A stretch of DNA of 64,000 nucleotides from Pseudidiomarina sp. CB1 (GCF_024752025.1 NZ_JANTPU010000002.1:186001-250000), one strand, 5' to 3'. Positions 48,794 to 57,774 are shown, numbered from the stretch's first letter. Translations and numbers: made by a program. The notes: generated by a model from the letters alone, not told the origin.

Positions 48794-50225
48794 ATTTATT
48801 GCCCAATGCGAAAATGAAAAGCTGCATTTAAGTGGTGCAATTCAGCCGTATGGAGCCTTGTTGGTTGTTGATCATCAGCAGACAGTGACCCATGTATCAC
48901 AAAATATTGGGGAGCTGTGGCGCGGGCGTGTTGGCGACTTTCTCGGTAAGTCGGCTCCTTATGAAATAACAGGGTTACTGGCACAGCTGAGTCAAAAACG
49001 CCGTTATTTTCATGCGGAACTCGATGGACCTCAGGGCACACTGGATGTGCTTCTAACGGAAGGTGTAAATGGACAAATGCTCATCGAGTTAATGCCGACG
49101 CGCCGCGACGAGCGCTTGCGCTCTGCTGTCAGCATGTTTCCGCAAAACATCGCGAGCGAGGCGGAGTTAACCGATTACCAAACGCAACTGGTCGACTATA
49201 TTCGCAAAGTCACCGAAGCCTCGCGGGTAATGTATTACGAGTTTCTGCCAACCGGTGACGGTGAAGTTCTGGCGGAAGCGAAGCGCGCTGATATTGAGGG
49301 ATCGTACTTACAACTCCGTTTTCCAGCTAGCGATATTCCCCAAATTGCGCGGCGCTTGTATTTTACCTCGGAATGGCGAGCTATTTACGATGCCAATGCC
49401 GAGTCGGTAGCTGTCGTCGGCGTGCAACAAGACGACGTGCCGGATCTCTCGCAGGCAGAACTCCGCAGTGTTTCACCGGTACACTTACATTATCTACGTA
49501 ACATGGAAGTAAGCGCCTCGGTGTCATGGCCGATCAAAGGCGCAGATGATTTGCTGGCGCTGATTTCATTGCACCATGATGAACCGAAAGCACTTGATTA
49601 CGGGGTGTTGCGACACGTTAGTGAACTTGTCGAAAATTACAATTTTGCACTTCGCGAATACCGTACCGAACAACGCATCCGCCTGCATGATCATCTGCAA
49701 GCGAAGTTTAATCACTTCCATAATCGCTTGCTCAGCGGTGAGCATGCGGAGAGCTATTGGGACGATGTGTCGCAATGGTTGCTGGAAGAGTTTGATTGTG
49801 ACGGCGTGGTACTCCGCACGGAACATCAACAACTTACCGCCGGAGTTGAGTTAGAACCTGATACGATTCAGGCACTACTCACACACATGCGGCAACAAGG
49901 TGAACTGGCATTTATCTCCGATGATCTACAACACGATGTTGCGGCGATTGATTTAACTGCTGCAGCAGGTGTTGCGGTATTGCTGAATGCTCCGGCACCC
50001 AAGCAAGAAGTGGCTTTTTTTGCGGTGCGAGAGGCACATATGTATGAAGTTGCGTGGGGCGGTCGTCCAGACAAGCCGATGGAGTCCCGTGATCAACATG
50101 TGCCGGTATCACCGCGCCGTTCGTTTGAAAAGTGGGTAGAGAAGCGGATGGCACACAGTAAACCATGGGATGAGCACACTCGCATCAAGCTCATGAAGCT
50201 ACGTTTACTGTTGAATGAGTTTTAA
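48774..50225 (+). CDS. Stand-alone bacteriophytochrome photosensory core (PAS-GAF-PHY)
   Basis: 483 residues. PAS (about 1-110) carries Cys12 in QCENEKLHLSGAIQPYG, the biliverdin-attaching cysteine position. GAF (about 130-300) has FPASDIPQIAR and SPVHLHYLRNM with its chromophore-pocket His. PHY (about 310-475) has the tongue motifs WGGRPDKP and SPRRSF. The protein ends after PHY: there is no histidine kinase, GGDEF or EAL output. GGA lies eight bases before the ATG inside the preceding gene, and the genes overlap by 20 bases. The pair is therefore translated together, and the phytochrome may switch the CheB-CheR-PAS-GGDEF-EAL protein in trans by red/far-red light. Biliverdin is likely supplied by the heme oxygenase at 34314. 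In-trans signalling is inference. Confidence 0.93.
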   Translation: MATTTSEFIAQCENEKLHLSGAIQPYGALLVVDHQQTVTHVSQNIGELWRGRVGDFLGKSAPYEITGLLAQLSQKRRYFHAELDGPQGTLDVLLTEGVNGQMLIELMPTRRDERLRSAVSMFPQNIASEAELTDYQTQLVDYIRKVTEASRVMYYEFLPTGDGEVLAEAKRADIEGSYLQLRFPASDIPQIARRLYFTSEWRAIYDANAESVAVVGVQQDDVPDLSQAELRSVSPVHLHYLRNMEVSASVSWPIKGADDLLALISLHHDEPKALDYGVLRHVSELVENYNFALREYRTEQRIRLHDHLQAKFNHFHNRLLSGEHAESYWDDVSQWLLEEFDCDGVVLRTEHQQLTAGVELEPDTIQALLTHMRQQGELAFISDDLQHDVAAIDLTAAAGVAVLLNAPAPKQEVAFFAVREAHMYEVAWGGRPDKPMESRDQHVPVSPRRSFEKWVEKRMAHSKPWDEHTRIKLMKLRLLLNEF

Positions 50226-50236
50226 TTTGGAAGTAT

Positions 50237-50276
50237 AGCCGTCTATATTGACAAGTGCGGCGCGGCTCAGTACATT
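50237..50276 (+). promoter_or_regulatory. metX promoter with a single MetJ-like box
   Basis: TTGACA (50248-50253), 17 bases, TACATT (50271-50276) is a near-consensus sigma-70 promoter. AGCCGTCT (50237-50244), 7 of 8 matches to the met box, lies just before the -35 and is preceded by a weaker 8-mer. A perfect inverted repeat GGCTCAGT-N23-ACTGAGCC (50264-50302) spans the -10 and leader region and might be a second operator. Confidence 0.5.
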
Positions 50277-50314
50277 CGCTGTATTGCCATTTGAACTGAG
50301 CCAACCCCCTTATT

Positions 50315-51226
50315 ATGTCTTTTTCCTTTCAAGATCACTTCATTGACTTACCGCAAGGTCGATTAGCACTGCGCAGTTTTGGCCGCGTCGACGCGCCTGT
50401 TGTACTGGTGCTTGGCGGTATCTCCGGCGGCCGAAAAATTTATCAGGTGGATGCGCTCCAGCATGGCCGCGGTTGGTGGCAAGGCTTGGTCGAGCACGCA
50501 GCGTTACAGTGTTACCGTTTAGTGGCGGTGGATTACTGCGGTGGCATGGGCGACAGCGAGTGCAAACAGGTTCCTGGTGACGTAAGTGAGCACGCACAAC
50601 TGATCACTCAAGCACTATTACAGCTAGGCATCCGTCAATTGCATGCGGTGATTGGTGGTTCTTTTGGCGGTTGTGTGGCGATGGAACTGGCTCGGAGTTC
50701 TCAACTCGATTGCCATCGCTTAGTGGTGTTGGGCGCCGCGCATCGGCCGACGGCACAAGCGGTAATGATCCGCAGTTTGCAACGCGATTTCATTGCGCAA
50801 GCCATTGCCGCTGGCGATGAGCAGCATGGCGTACAATTGGCACGCGCTTTAGCAATGCTAAGTTACCGCGGCGCTCGAGGACTCGATGAGCGCTTTCCTG
50901 ACCCTGCCATGGCGGTCATTTACATACATGAGCGAGCGGCCACCCTAGTGGCGTCCGATCCTATGCGAGCAGTGCAGTTATTCAAGGATTTCGGCCCCGC
51001 ACTCGATCGTTTTAAGGTCGATCCAGAAACCTTGCAGATACCGACCTTTGTCGTCAGTTTTGTGGATGATTATCTTGCTCCTGAACACGTGATGGATGAA
51101 CTTGTCTCGCGGCTACCGAACTGTCCCACGCATTTACGCGTAGCAACGCTGCATGGCCATGATGGTTTCATCCTCGACACCGCCAGTTACGGACCACAAC
51201 TAAAACAATTCTTGGAGGATGCATGA
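50315..51226 (+). CDS. metX: MetX-type homoserine O-acyltransferase
   Basis: 303 residues, shorter than the usual 350-380. The fold is alpha/beta hydrolase with GGISGGRKI, GWWQGLVEHAAL, VDYCGGMGDSE, the nucleophile elbow GGSFGG, and a C-terminal Asp (SFVDDYLAP) and His (LHGHDGFIL). This matches the short MetX group that lies with homoserine dehydrogenase and a sulfhydrylase or metB in Xanthomonas-type operons. It acylates homoserine (acetyl or succinyl donor not decidable here). The next gene begins four bases before its stop, and metY follows under MetJ-type boxes. The first codon has no good Shine-Dalgarno. Confidence 0.83.
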   Translation: MSFSFQDHFIDLPQGRLALRSFGRVDAPVVLVLGGISGGRKIYQVDALQHGRGWWQGLVEHAALQCYRLVAVDYCGGMGDSECKQVPGDVSEHAQLITQALLQLGIRQLHAVIGGSFGGCVAMELARSSQLDCHRLVVLGAAHRPTAQAVMIRSLQRDFIAQAIAAGDEQHGVQLARALAMLSYRGARGLDERFPDPAMAVIYIHERAATLVASDPMRAVQLFKDFGPALDRFKVDPETLQIPTFVVSFVDDYLAPEHVMDELVSRLPNCPTHLRVATLHGHDGFILDTASYGPQLKQFLEDA

Positions 51227-52305
51227 GTCAAGCGGAAATCGCGTTAGGTGTTGTCGGTTGCGGTACTATTGGTGGTTATTGGCTCGATCATTTTGCGTCG
51301 CAACTATCGCTTGCGTCACAAACGCGAGTGACAGCGCTATTTCGTAGCTCGCAAGCACTGGTGACGCCGCGCGGAATAGATGTTTCGCGCTGGCGACAAC
51401 TATTTGCTGAACAAGCGGAACAGAGTGACAAAAATAGGATCTTGCGCTGGATTCAGGCGAGTCAGGAGCGTGGCCAGCAGACGGTGCTCCTCGATTTAAC
51501 CGCTGCAAAATCAATCAGTCGGGCTTACGTGGATTGGTTTAAGGCTGGTGCACACGTGATTTCAGCCAATAAATACGCTGGTTCGAGTGGCGTCGATACC
51601 TATCAAGAGTTACAACGCGTGCAGCAGCAGTATCAACGAACGTGGCTTTACAACACCACCGTGGGGGCTGGTTTACCCATCTTGAGCGCTATAGCGGAGC
51701 GTTGTCGCTGTGGCGATGGGATCTTACGCGTGGAGGGCAATCTGTCTGGGTCGTTATCATGGATTTTCCAAAACTACCGTAGTGGTGATGCGCTCTCACA
51801 ATGGTTGCTTAAGGCGCGCGATCTTGGGCTCACTGAGCCAGACCCGCGCACTGATTTGGGCGGCATGGATGTCGCACGTAAGCTTGTCATTCTTGCCCGA
51901 GAAGCCGGTTGGTCGCTGCAACTGCGTGATGTGGCGATTCACAACTTAGTCCCCAAATCGCTGCAGGATTGCAGTACAGAAGAGTTTCTAGCTGATCTTA
52001 CGGCGTTTGATCAGGCTTTTGACGACTGGCGCGCGACGCAAGACGCGAATGCTGAGCAGTGGGTCTATCTAGGCTACATCGAGCGCACTGCTGACGGGGG
52101 GGTGCGTGCGGGTACCGAGCTGGTACCTATTGCGGCCGAGTCAAGCTACGCACGTTTACCGGCGGGTAACGCCAACTTCACCGTGCGAAGTCAGCAGTAT
52201 GATGCGAACCCACTGATTATCCAGGGCCCAGGTGCGGGACCGGAAGTTACTGCGGCGGGCGTACATAGTGATGTATTGCAGCTTATCGGTCAGTTAAGAA
52301 AGTAA
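51223..52305 (+). CDS. hom: Homoserine dehydrogenase
   Basis: 360 residues. The NAD(P)-binding GVVGCGTIGGYWL motif is followed by VISANKYAGSS and the catalytic-domain sequence GNLSGSLSWIF, then GLTEPDPRTDLGGMDVARK, which contains the catalytic Asp/Lys residues. There is no aspartokinase or ACT domain, so it is a monofunctional enzyme probably not feedback-inhibited by threonine. It overlaps metX by four bases; it makes the homoserine that MetX acylates, so the pair channels aspartate semialdehyde to methionine. Confidence 0.9.
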   Translation: MSQAEIALGVVGCGTIGGYWLDHFASQLSLASQTRVTALFRSSQALVTPRGIDVSRWRQLFAEQAEQSDKNRILRWIQASQERGQQTVLLDLTAAKSISRAYVDWFKAGAHVISANKYAGSSGVDTYQELQRVQQQYQRTWLYNTTVGAGLPILSAIAERCRCGDGILRVEGNLSGSLSWIFQNYRSGDALSQWLLKARDLGLTEPDPRTDLGGMDVARKLVILAREAGWSLQLRDVAIHNLVPKSLQDCSTEEFLADLTAFDQAFDDWRATQDANAEQWVYLGYIERTADGGVRAGTELVPIAAESSYARLPAGNANFTVRSQQYDANPLIIQGPGAGPEVTAAGVHSDVLQLIGQLRK

Positions 52306-52344
52306 GTAAAAAAGGCTTGCACGATGAACTCACTTATATAGTAT

Positions 52345-52368
52345 AGACGTCTAAACGTATAAACATCT
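52345..52368. promoter_or_regulatory. Three contiguous MetJ boxes upstream of metY
   Basis: AGACGTCT (52345-52352, a perfect met box), AAACGTAT and AAACATCT (52353-52368) follow each other without gap, the arrangement on which MetJ dimers bind cooperatively. They adjoin likely -10 sequences (TATA-rich 52335-52347), with TTGCAC upstream at 52317, so repression by MetJ plus S-adenosylmethionine is expected. Confidence 0.85.
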
Positions 52369-52394
52369 ATTAACTATTCGTAAGTGAGTGCCTT

Positions 52395-53705
52395 ATGTCT
52401 GAACATTACCGAGCCGCAACTTTAGCTATTCATCATGGTTATGAAACCGATCCGACAACCAAGGCGGTAGCGACACCGATTTATCAAACCGCGGCATTTG
52501 CCTTTGACGATGCCCAGCACGGAGCTGATCTGTTTGATCTTGCGGTGCCGGGTAATATTTACTCGCGCATCATGAATCCTACCAACGATGTGCTGGAGCA
52601 GCGTGTGGCAGCTCTCGAGGGTGGTGTCGCTGGGCTTGCAGTGGCATCTGGGATGGCGGCGATTCAATACACGCTGATCACGCTGGCTAGTCAAGGCGAT
52701 AACATTGTCACCACGCCGCAACTTTACGGTGGAACCTATACCTTGTTCGCGCACATGCTGCCGTCGTTTGGTATCGAGGTACGCTTTGCCAAATCTGATG
52801 CGCCCGCAGATCTGGCGGCATGTATTGACGACAAAACCAAAGCTATCTACTGCGAAACTATTGGCAATCCGGCGGGAAATATTGCTGATCTGGAGGCCTA
52901 TGGTGAGCTAGCGGAACAGCACGGCCTGCCCTTGGTGGTCGATAACACAGTGGCCTCACCGTCGTTGTGTAAACCGTTGGAATGGGGTGCCCATATTGTC
53001 GTGCATTCGTTGACCAAATACATTGGCGGACACGGCACCACAATTGGTGGCTTGATTGTTGACGGTGGACGTTTCGATTGGGTGAAGCACAAAGCCAAAT
53101 TCCCGCAGTTTAATGAACCCGAACCTGCGTATCACGGCGTGGTGTACAACGAAGCGTTTGAAGCGGCTGCTTTTATAGCTCGAGTGCGCACGGTGGCCTT
53201 GCGTAACACCGGTGCGGCGTTGTCGCCGTTTAATGCCTTCTTAATTCTACAAGGACTGGAAACATTAGAGCTGCGCATTGAAAGGCACTGTCAGAACACT
53301 GAACGGGTATTGCACTTCTTGCAGCATCACCCAGACGTGGCTTGGGTCAATTATGCCGGTCTAGAAAATCATCCCCACTACGAGCTGGCGCAGAAGTACA
53401 TTCGTGGTGGCTTACCCGCTTCGCTGCTGACGTTCGGCTTGAAGGGCGGCTACGAGGCTGGGGTGCAATTCTACGACAAGCTTAAGTTGTTCAAACGCTT
53501 GGTGAATATTGGTGATGCTAAGTCTCTGGCTTGCCACCCGGCCTCGACCACGCACCGACAGTTGACCCCTGAAGAGCAACTCAAGGTCGGCGTGAAGCCC
53601 GAAGCGATACGTTTGTGCGTGGGCATCGAGCATCCGGATGACATCATTGCCGATCTTGAACAGGCTTTAGTAAAGACGGCTCAGAAAGTAGCTGCAAAAA
53701 TTTAG
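52395..53705 (+). CDS. metY: O-acylhomoserine sulfhydrylase (PLP-dependent)
   Basis: 436 residues, the length typical of MetY (Cys/Met metabolism PLP family). ATLAIHHGYETDPTTKAVATP, the pocket segment YSRIMNPTNDVLEQR, VDNTVASP and the PLP lysine in VHSLTKYIGGHG are diagnostic. It replaces the acyl group of acylhomoserine with sulfide to give homocysteine in one step. It has its own met boxes 27-50 bases before the ATG, although it also follows metX-hom, so it may be read from both promoters. Confidence 0.95.
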   Translation: MSEHYRAATLAIHHGYETDPTTKAVATPIYQTAAFAFDDAQHGADLFDLAVPGNIYSRIMNPTNDVLEQRVAALEGGVAGLAVASGMAAIQYTLITLASQGDNIVTTPQLYGGTYTLFAHMLPSFGIEVRFAKSDAPADLAACIDDKTKAIYCETIGNPAGNIADLEAYGELAEQHGLPLVVDNTVASPSLCKPLEWGAHIVVHSLTKYIGGHGTTIGGLIVDGGRFDWVKHKAKFPQFNEPEPAYHGVVYNEAFEAAAFIARVRTVALRNTGAALSPFNAFLILQGLETLELRIERHCQNTERVLHFLQHHPDVAWVNYAGLENHPHYELAQKYIRGGLPASLLTFGLKGGYEAGVQFYDKLKLFKRLVNIGDAKSLACHPASTTHRQLTPEEQLKVGVKPEAIRLCVGIEHPDDIIADLEQALVKTAQKVAAKI

Positions 53706-53749
53706 ATTAGGTATAGTGAGCCTCTTTGAAGTTGGCCTGAGATAGAAAT

Positions 53750-54742
53750 ATGCAAAGAGGTTTACAATTGGTGGTGCTTGCGCTGGTGAGCACCCTACTC
53801 ATGAGTTGCGCCGCAGTGGTCGAAGAGCGCCTGTCGATGCGGCCCACGGCGTTTACGTTAGAGGGTGACACCGAAGCATCGTTACGTATCTTGCAACTCG
53901 ATTCACGTGAATTTTGCCTGCCTTTTCTCGGTGGCTGCACGGGCTATTTGTATGGAAAGCCCTATCATTTGCTGGCCCAAGACGGGCAAGATAAGTTTGA
54001 AAAATTTGATTTTGACTTTGCCTTCGATGTCGGTGATCGCATTGAAGAGTACCAACTGAGTTTAAAGCGTGAAGAGGTCTCGCCACAGCGTGGTACGGTG
54101 GTGCTGTTACACGGCTATGGCGGTGATAAGTCAACCATGGCCACCAACGCAGGCTATTTCATGTTTCTCGGCTACCATGTGATAGCGCCAGATCTGTTGG
54201 GTCATGGCGAATCAACGACAGATCAAATGGGCTTTGGCGTGCGTGACGCCGACATGATCTCGGCGCTGCTTGATAGCCTACCGCAACGCGAAACGCCGGG
54301 ACCTTTGTATCTAGCTGGGCTTTCTATGGGCACTGTGGCAGCTGCGCAGGTGGCTAAGCAACGTGATGATGTCGATGGCTTGATTTTGTTTGCCCCGATG
54401 GCGCCTATGGATGAAGCAACGAATGCCATGCTCGAACTGTGGTTTCCGCGCATGAGTAAGCTGATGCCCACCGAGTCCATTCGCGAAGGGGTGATTGGTG
54501 CGATGCAGCGTCAAGATATCGAACTTGCCGAAACTGACTTACAACAGCTATTGCCACAACTTGACATGCCGACGTTGATGATCGCCAGTGACATGGATAC
54601 CGTTGCACCCTATGAGCGTTATTTGCCATTAGAATCGCCAAAGCGCAAGCTGGTGATGGTGCCGGGGCGCCATCACATCACGGTGGGAATTGTTGATAAT
54701 GAGTTGCATCAACACATTAGTGCGTGGCTCGCCGCGCACTAA
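53750..54742 (+). CDS. Alpha/beta hydrolase lipoprotein
   Basis: 330 residues. The N-terminus is a lipoprotein signal with lipobox LLMSC (Cys20). The catalytic features are VVLLHGYGGDKST, GLSMGT (nucleophile elbow), an Asp in ASDMDTVAPYE and a His in PGRHHITVG. Many such lipoproteins are periplasmic or outer-membrane esterases; none can be named here. It is probably monocistronic, four bases from the convergent M48 gene. The sequence LPFLGGCTGYLYG near residue 60 is unusual and may be a lid. Confidence 0.82.
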   Translation: MQRGLQLVVLALVSTLLMSCAAVVEERLSMRPTAFTLEGDTEASLRILQLDSREFCLPFLGGCTGYLYGKPYHLLAQDGQDKFEKFDFDFAFDVGDRIEEYQLSLKREEVSPQRGTVVLLHGYGGDKSTMATNAGYFMFLGYHVIAPDLLGHGESTTDQMGFGVRDADMISALLDSLPQRETPGPLYLAGLSMGTVAAAQVAKQRDDVDGLILFAPMAPMDEATNAMLELWFPRMSKLMPTESIREGVIGAMQRQDIELAETDLQQLLPQLDMPTLMIASDMDTVAPYERYLPLESPKRKLVMVPGRHHITVGIVDNELHQHISAWLAAH

Positions 54743-54746
54743 CAAT

Positions 54747-56381
54747 TTATTGCAGCATCTCGTCTGGGATCGGCACCTCGATGCAAGCGCACAAAATCGC
54801 CACTAACTGACGCTCTGCTGGTGACACGACGTTATCTTTACGCACGGTTGCCAGCCATTTTTCAATGAGTGTTTCTTTTGCTTTCGGCGCCCAACCACGA
54901 CAGGTATTGAGCGCTTTACCTAACGCCCCACGGTCAACGTCTTGGCCCGCATCAGCACGCTCGAGGGCAGTAACGGTTACGTCCAACGCCTTTTGGTTAT
55001 CGAGCGTGTCTTTGAACTTGCCTTTGGGTAACAGCTGTCTAGCAAGCAGTTGATACAGGCCCCAGTGAAAGAGATCTTGGCTTTGCGCCATCTCTTGTAG
55101 ATCCTTCAGCAGGTTCAAGCGCTGTGCTTCCGACGCTTGCCGTAACGCCGGCACGGCGAGCTCTACCAAGGCAAGTTGCTGCGCTGAATTTAATCCTTTC
55201 AGGGCTTCGTTGGGTTCTCCTAACAGTTCGCTAAGCACTAAATCATGCACAAGCTTCGGTGCTTGTTGTGGGCTATGCGCCTGCTCAAGCAGCACTGCTG
55301 GCAGCGCCAGTAAGGCTAATTTGTTCAACGCCGATGGTTTTGGCTGCGCCTCTACATGCTCTTGCTCAGAGCGGCTGCGCGCTTTACGTGGTTCAGGGTA
55401 ACGTCCGTTCCAGTGCGGCTCGATGCGTTTGATGCGCTTTTCGAGTGGCGGGTGGGTGGCCATCATACCGAACCAATGTTTGAGCGCTTCGCCAAAAAAT
55501 AAATGCGCTGCTTCATCGGCATTCTTACTGACCAGTCTGCTGCCATGTTGGCGTGCACCGATTTGCTTTAATGCGCCCGATAACCCTTCTGGGTTGCGCG
55601 TGAATTGCACTGCAGCGGCGTCGGCAAGGAACTCGCGCTGGCGACTCACGGCCGCTTTGATCAGGTTGCCAAACAGCACGCCGATGCCACCGACAATCAT
55701 CAGGCCAATGCCAACGAGCGGTAGGGCATTTTTGTTGTTACGGCCACGACTGCGACCACCGGAATACAACAGAATCCGCCCTAGATGAGCAACCGCAAGA
55801 ATCCCAGCAAGCGCGGCGATTAAGCGAATATTTAGACGCATGTCACCGTTAAGAATATGGCTAAATTCATGGGCGACCACGCCTTGTAATTGCTCGCGTG
55901 AGAAGGTTTCGACGGAGCCTCGGGTGAGCCCGATGACCGCATCGCGCGTGTCATACCCAGCGGCAAAGGCATTAATATTGCTCTCGTGTGGCAGAATATA
56001 CACCGCAGGAACCGGCATATTGGCGGCGATTGCCATTTCTTCTACGACATTAAGAACACGGCGTTCAACAGGGTCTTGGGTGTCTGGCGAGACGAGTTCA
56101 CCGCCAAGATACTCGGCAATCACTTTACCGCCGGCTTTGAGTTGTAGCCATTTGATGAGCATGACCAACAAAATGCCGCCACCGACCGCTAAGCTGACCC
56201 ACAGAAATGGCTGAATACTGAGTTGATAGCCTCCGTTCCCATCGGTTTGCACGGCACCGGCGATAAACGCTACCACTAAAGTTACCGCGGCGATGATTAG
56301 ACCGAAGGCGAGAAAGAATAAAAGTACCAGCAGACCCGTATTGCGCCGAGCCTGCTGTTGATGTTCAAAGAAATTAACCAT
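54747..56381 (-). CDS. M48-family membrane metalloprotease (HtpX-like)
   Basis: 544 residues. Two membrane segments near the N-terminus (VLLFFLAFGLIIAAVTLVVA and FLWVSLAVGGGILLVML) precede the metalloprotease domain with GVVAHEFSHILNGD (HExxH variant: His-Glu-Phe-Ser-His) and the third ligand in EFLADAAAV. Two further membrane segments follow. The C-terminal 170 residues form an extra cytoplasmic helical region (LLEQAHSPQQ and beyond) not found in E. coli HtpX. It is encoded after lemA in a two-gene operon, 11 bases apart, a frequent pairing whose job is probably envelope quality control. Confidence 0.9.
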   Translation of the reverse strand: MVNFFEHQQQARRNTGLLVLLFFLAFGLIIAAVTLVVAFIAGAVQTDGNGGYQLSIQPFLWVSLAVGGGILLVMLIKWLQLKAGGKVIAEYLGGELVSPDTQDPVERRVLNVVEEMAIAANMPVPAVYILPHESNINAFAAGYDTRDAVIGLTRGSVETFSREQLQGVVAHEFSHILNGDMRLNIRLIAALAGILAVAHLGRILLYSGGRSRGRNNKNALPLVGIGLMIVGGIGVLFGNLIKAAVSRQREFLADAAAVQFTRNPEGLSGALKQIGARQHGSRLVSKNADEAAHLFFGEALKHWFGMMATHPPLEKRIKRIEPHWNGRYPEPRKARSRSEQEHVEAQPKPSALNKLALLALPAVLLEQAHSPQQAPKLVHDLVLSELLGEPNEALKGLNSAQQLALVELAVPALRQASEAQRLNLLKDLQEMAQSQDLFHWGLYQLLARQLLPKGKFKDTLDNQKALDVTVTALERADAGQDVDRGALGKALNTCRGWAPKAKETLIEKWLATVRKDNVVSPAERQLVAILCACIEVPIPDEMLQ

Positions 56382-56392
56382 TCTAATACGGC

Positions 56393-56986
56393 TTAAAAGT
56401 TAACTTTGGGTGCGGCTTGAATCTCGGCACTATCCGCAAACTCGAGTAAGCTCGCGTCTTTACCGTGACCAAAGAAGCTTGCAAATGCGACCGGCGGGAA
56501 TGACTGACGATAAGTGTTGTAGCTCATTACCGCATCGTTAAATGCTTGGCGGGCAAAAGCAACGCGGTTTTCAGTGCTGGTCAACTCTTCCGACACTTGC
56601 ATCATATTTTCGTTGGCTTTCAGCTCAGGGTACGCTTCCATCACCACATTCAAACGGCCTAAGGCGCTGCCTAATGCACTTTCGGCTCCGCCTAATTCAT
56701 GCATGGCGCTGGCGTTGCGTGGATCTTGGGCTGCTTTGGGCAGTGCTGCTGCCGCTTGATTACGCGCTTGCGTGACCGCTTCTAGGGTTTCACTTTCGTG
56801 CTTCAAGTAGGCTTTCGCTGTCTCAACCAGATTCGGAATGAGGTCATAACGACGCTTTAGTTGTACTTCGATTTGTGCAAAAGCATTCTCAAATTGGTTC
56901 TTTAAACGCACAAGTTTGTTGTAAATGCTGATGAGATACACAAACAACACAATCGCGATAATGATAATAATCCAACCAGTACTCAT
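56393..56986 (-). CDS. lemA: LemA family protein
   Basis: 197 residues. One N-terminal membrane helix (WIIIIIAIVLFVYLI) is followed by the diagnostic LKNQFENAFAQIEVQLKRRYDLIPNLVETAKAY and a long helical bundle ending with FNDAVMSYNTYRQSFPP. LemA proteins are anchored, largely helical proteins of undefined molecular role, often paired with M48 proteases or TPM-domain proteins. The pairing with the following HtpX-like gene suggests a joint membrane-maintenance function. The promoter should lie in the 86 bases shared with divergent gmk. Confidence 0.94.
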   Translation of the reverse strand: MSTGWIIIIIAIVLFVYLISIYNKLVRLKNQFENAFAQIEVQLKRRYDLIPNLVETAKAYLKHESETLEAVTQARNQAAAALPKAAQDPRNASAMHELGGAESALGSALGRLNVVMEAYPELKANENMMQVSEELTSTENRVAFARQAFNDAVMSYNTYRQSFPPVAFASFFGHGKDASLLEFADSAEIQAAPKVNF

Positions 56987-57072
56987 GTCGGGGTTCCTTG
57001 TAGTTAAGATGTCGCACGCTTATCAGCAACATGCTATGCTTTGCCGTCATTCGCAAGTGATTTTTAGAAGCC

Positions 57073-57714
57073 ATGACGACATCCACCGCTGACGGAAATT
57101 TATTTATTGTTGCTGCACCAAGTGGTGCAGGTAAATCCAGTTTAATCCGTGCTTTGCTTGAGCGCCACAATGATGGCAGCATGCAAGTCTCGGTTTCGTG
57201 TACGACGCGGGCGCCGCGGCCCGGTGAAGTGGATGGTGTGCACTATCACTTTCTTGATGTCGAAACCTTCCAGCGCAAGATCGAAGAAAACGCTTTTTAT
57301 GAATGGGCAAAAGTCTTCGACAACTACTATGGCACGTCACGGCTGGTGATTGAAGAGACCTTAAAGCAGGGCATCGATGTTTTTCTGGATATCGATTGGC
57401 AAGGTGCCCGGCAAGTACGTGAGGCCTACCCACAAGCACAATCTATTTTTATTGTGCCGCCGAGCCTTGAAACCTTGGAACAGAGACTGCGTAGCCGCGG
57501 GCAAGATAGCGACGCAGTGATTGCAGGGCGAATGGCCAAGGCGCAAGCTGAAATGTCCCATTACCACGAGTTTGATTACCTGCTGGTCAATGATGATTTT
57601 AATGAAACACTTGCTAATTTTGAGCACATTGTGTTGGCGCGACGCCAGAGAATGGCGTTGCAGCAATCACGACATGCGGCTAAACTCAAAGATCTCTTGG
57701 CGAATGCTGGGTAA
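57073..57714 (+). CDS. gmk: Guanylate kinase
   Basis: 213 residues. Walker [11 protein letters not shown], the GMP-binding [20 protein letters not shown] block and the [10 protein letters not shown] motif identify the enzyme, which phosphorylates GMP to GDP using ATP. It starts the classic gmk-rpoZ-spoT cluster, tying guanine nucleotide supply to the stringent response. A 60-base gap separates it from rpoZ. Confidence 0.97.
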   Translation: MTTSTADGNLFIVAAPSGAGKSSLIRALLERHNDGSMQVSVSCTTRAPRPGEVDGVHYHFLDVETFQRKIEENAFYEWAKVFDNYYGTSRLVIEETLKQGIDVFLDIDWQGARQVREAYPQAQSIFIVPPSLETLEQRLRSRGQDSDAVIAGRMAKAQAEMSHYHEFDYLLVNDDFNETLANFEHIVLARRQRMALQQSRHAAKLKDLLANAG

Positions 57715-57774
57715 ATCCGTATAATTCGTGACCCATTTTGCAATTGCAATCTATTTTATTAAGTTGGAGTAACT

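Noticed and set aside
50226-50314. Possible S-adenosylmethionine riboswitch before metX
   Set aside because: The leader after the predicted start point is only about 30 bases and shows no riboswitch architecture; MetJ-type control is a better fit.
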